64,000 nucleotides of DNA from positions 26,478 through 90,477 of the forward strand of contig DLMI01000059.1 in the NCBI GenBank assembly GCA_002478145.1. The letters run 5' to 3'. The position numbers and the translations under genes are program-made. This document shows, one piece after another, positions 62,495 through 64,000 of this stretch. How positions within the stretch are numbered: the first letter of the stretch is position 1; each line of letters starts with the position of its first letter. Below the pieces are notes generated by a model. It was not told the origin of the DNA. It saw nothing but the letters and a program-made list of their open reading frames with translations, and did no database searches. Source of the DNA: Acidobacteria bacterium UBA7540 (GTDB lineage: Bacteria; Acidobacteriota; Terriglobia; UBA7540).

Positions 62495-64000
62495 TCAGCC
62501 CAGGACAGATGCCATCGCCAGGGCCGGGTGCTCCACTTTTTGCAGAAACTCCACCAATTCGTCGACCGAGACAGCGTCCTTCTCGGTAGCAATCTTATCC
62601 AGCAGGTCGGGTTGCCCCATTTCCTCGAGCCGCTTTTCCAGGCGCTCCAGCATTTCATCCTTGAGTTCTTGGGGCATCCAAACCACTCGTTGCAGTCCAC
62701 CCTCAGCGGAGATGAATTTCTCGCTGACCAGATACATCCTGCCCACGCCCAAGAAGCCGGGGGTCTGCACTCCACCACCCACCTCGCCGGCCATGGTCGA
62801 GAAGGTCATGCCAATGGGGGTCATCCCCTGGAATTCACGGTTGACCACCATCACCCCGTTGGTCTCCGGCAAGACAGCGACCAGGCACTCGAAACACCCG
62901 CAACTGGTCTGCGGATCTTCCATGATCGAGTACATCGTGACCCTCTGAAGATGCCCATTGGAAGCCTTGGCCACGTATTGGTTGACTCCTGCCCAAACTC
63001 CCAGCGCCGGTTCCAGGCAGCTTCCTTTCGCAATCGGCTGGTTGGGACCGTGCGAATCCATCTCGAATGCCGCCCGGCAGTCCAACCAGGTATAGGCCCC
63101 GCACAAACCGAGGCGCTGAGGTGTGACGACGCAAACATGGTTGGGCGCATAACTCTGGCACAGAATGCAACTGTAGAAACGGTCCACATCTTCGTCTTTC
63201 ATCCCGGCCATTCGCTCGTCGCGCTTGCCATAGGCCTGTCGAGCCTCCCGCAGCGGTTCCTGCATTCGTTCCTCATCGGTAAAGATCGTGACCTGCACTT
63301 TGTCCACAATGCCAGAGAACTCATCCTTGTATTTGTGAACCAGCAACTCGCCCAGATGTTTCAACCGGAAACCCTTCTGGTAGGCTTCCTTGCTGACACG
63401 GACCCAAGGGATGTCGCGCTGGCCGATGTGCATGATGCCGCTAGCGCAACTGACGAACTTGTGGATGCGCCGCTCCAGCACGCTCTCGAAATCCTCGTGG
63501 AAGCTGCGACCCGCTACTTCCACAACGGTCCCCAAGGGCATGGCCTTGCCGGGCTCCGCCTGATCGATGTCAGGACCGATCAACACCACTTTCCCGTCTT
63601 CGACTTGATCCATGGGTCTTTTGCGCAAGTATTCAAAGGCCGTGGAGTATTTACCTCCGAATTCCACCTGGAGGTTCTCCTTGCGCACTCGCTCACCCTC
63701 AAACGCGGCTCCATAGGCAATGGGGATGGGGATCTTGGAGATCTTGAGCTTGAGTCCTCGCACCTCGACTGCTTTGGGCACGATGCGCTCCAGCGGTACG
63801 CCCGAGACCACATGCTCGTAAGTGCAAATGCCGCGCGGCAGGATTTGCGGGATGGCAGAGTCGGCAATCACCGGGAAGCCAAAGTTGATAGCGCCCGCAG
63901 CCGTGGCGTATTTCTGATCCGTGAGCAACTGCTCCGCTGGAGCCTCCGGGTCGGTGCCCAGCGCCAGCACAAAGGCAAAGACGCGCTCCTTGTTGTAGAG
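62495..64000 (-). CDS. acsB: Acetyl-CoA synthase (CODH/ACS alpha), C-terminal two thirds; 5' end outside window
   Basis: 501 residues up to the window end, frame still open (LYNKERVFAFVLALG reads in from the edge). A-cluster ligands: SCILCQSYAPNHVCVV followed by LDC after TPQRLGLCGAYTW for the [4Fe-4S] cubane (C-x2-C-x8/9-C-x9-C), and the Cys-Gly-Cys TSCGCFECL that binds the distal Ni. It joins CO, a methyl group and CoA into acetyl-CoA. It is the first gene of the minus-strand run that ends with the formate dehydrogenase. Confidence 0.96.
   Translation of the reverse strand, partial: LYNKERVFAFVLALGTDPEAPAEQLLTDQKYATAAGAINFGFPVIADSAIPQILPRGICTYEHVVSGVPLERIVPKAVEVRGLKLKISKIPIPIAYGAAFEGERVRKENLQVEFGGKYSTAFEYLRKRPMDQVEDGKVVLIGPDIDQAEPGKAMPLGTVVEVAGRSFHEDFESVLERRIHKFVSCASGIMHIGQRDIPWVRVSKEAYQKGFRLKHLGELLVHKYKDEFSGIVDKVQVTIFTDEERMQEPLREARQAYGKRDERMAGMKDEDVDRFYSCILCQSYAPNHVCVVTPQRLGLCGAYTWLDCRAAFEMDSHGPNQPIAKGSCLEPALGVWAGVNQYVAKASNGHLQRVTMYSIMEDPQTSCGCFECLVAVLPETNGVMVVNREFQGMTPIGMTFSTMAGEVGGGVQTPGFLGVGRMYLVSEKFISAEGGLQRVVWMPQELKDEMLERLEKRLEEMGQPDLLDKIATEKDAVSVDELVEFLQKVEHPALAMASVLG

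Noticed and set aside
1..64000. tRNA, rRNA, riboswitch, transposase or prophage genes
   Set aside because: I looked for tRNA cloverleaf ends, cobalamin-type boxes near the corrinoid genes and transposase motifs by eye and saw none; a covariance-model search would be the proper test.

Overview
The window reads as chromosomal DNA of a G+C-rich Gram-negative anaerobe, most likely an Acidobacteriota member. The evidence is an Oar-like TonB-dependent receptor with a carboxypeptidase-regulatory N-terminus, a large SBBP-repeat/choice-of-anchor-D secreted protein, a PadR-membrane protein pair, GH35/GH38 glycosidases, and abundant short dispersed repeats of kinds I associate with that phylum. No rRNA, tRNA, CRISPR array, transposase or prophage was seen. 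The assignment is by gene content, not phylogeny.

Left edge (1-7.5 kb, + strand): the C-terminus of hdrA followed by mvhD, mvhG, mvhA and a maturation protease, i.e. an Hdr-linked [NiFe]-hydrogenase (group 3c type). A stand-alone cyclic-nucleotide-binding protein and a malic enzyme/phosphotransacetylase fusion (MaeB) follow. From 7.6 to 18 kb are mostly minus-strand envelope and secreted genes: two alpha/beta hydrolases, a GT87-like membrane glycosyltransferase, two outer-membrane beta-barrel proteins (one very short), the SBBP protein, and a membrane protein with its PadR regulator. A secreted GH38 alpha-mannosidase (18.5-21.7 kb) precedes a toxin-antitoxin patch (21.9-25.4 kb) with two PIN/antitoxin pairs, a HigBA pair and an XRE antitoxin whose HigB-type toxin survives only as a 3' fragment. 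EF-P, a GH35 beta-galactosidase, a galactonate-dehydratase-like enolase-superfamily enzyme and a ferredoxin follow.

31-41 kb (+ strand): a glutamine amidotransferase, then the fatty-acid synthesis block yceD-rpmF-plsX-fabH-fabD-fabG-acpP-fabF, then etfB, a small ABM-like protein and etfA. 41-46.9 kb holds a glycine-rich secreted protein, a decayed duplicate of a formate dehydrogenase gene end, an SSB-like remnant and the TonB-dependent receptor.

46.9-64 kb (minus strand) is the core metabolic island: a formate dehydrogenase whose catalytic chain carries an in-frame TGA (selenocysteine) followed by a good SECIS-like hairpin, a NuoE-NuoF fusion, and a separate NuoG-like FeS polypeptide; then cooC, DUF3786, cooS, acsE, acsD, a second cooC, acsV, acsC and acsB (cut by the window end). 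Together these encode CO2/formate interconversion and the carbonyl branch of the Wood-Ljungdahl pathway. The HdrA-Mvh hydrogenase at the other end could supply H2-derived low-potential electrons. Direction (acetogenesis or acetate/organic oxidation) cannot be read from sequence.

Most unusual points: the fission of the formate dehydrogenase catalytic chain exactly after its [4Fe-4S] subdomain; a ~0.5-kb duplicate of that FeS gene's 3' end on the other side of the receptor gene; and several families of degenerate tandem micro-repeats (7-12-bp units) between genes, at the acpP promoter and in frame inside the SBBP gene.
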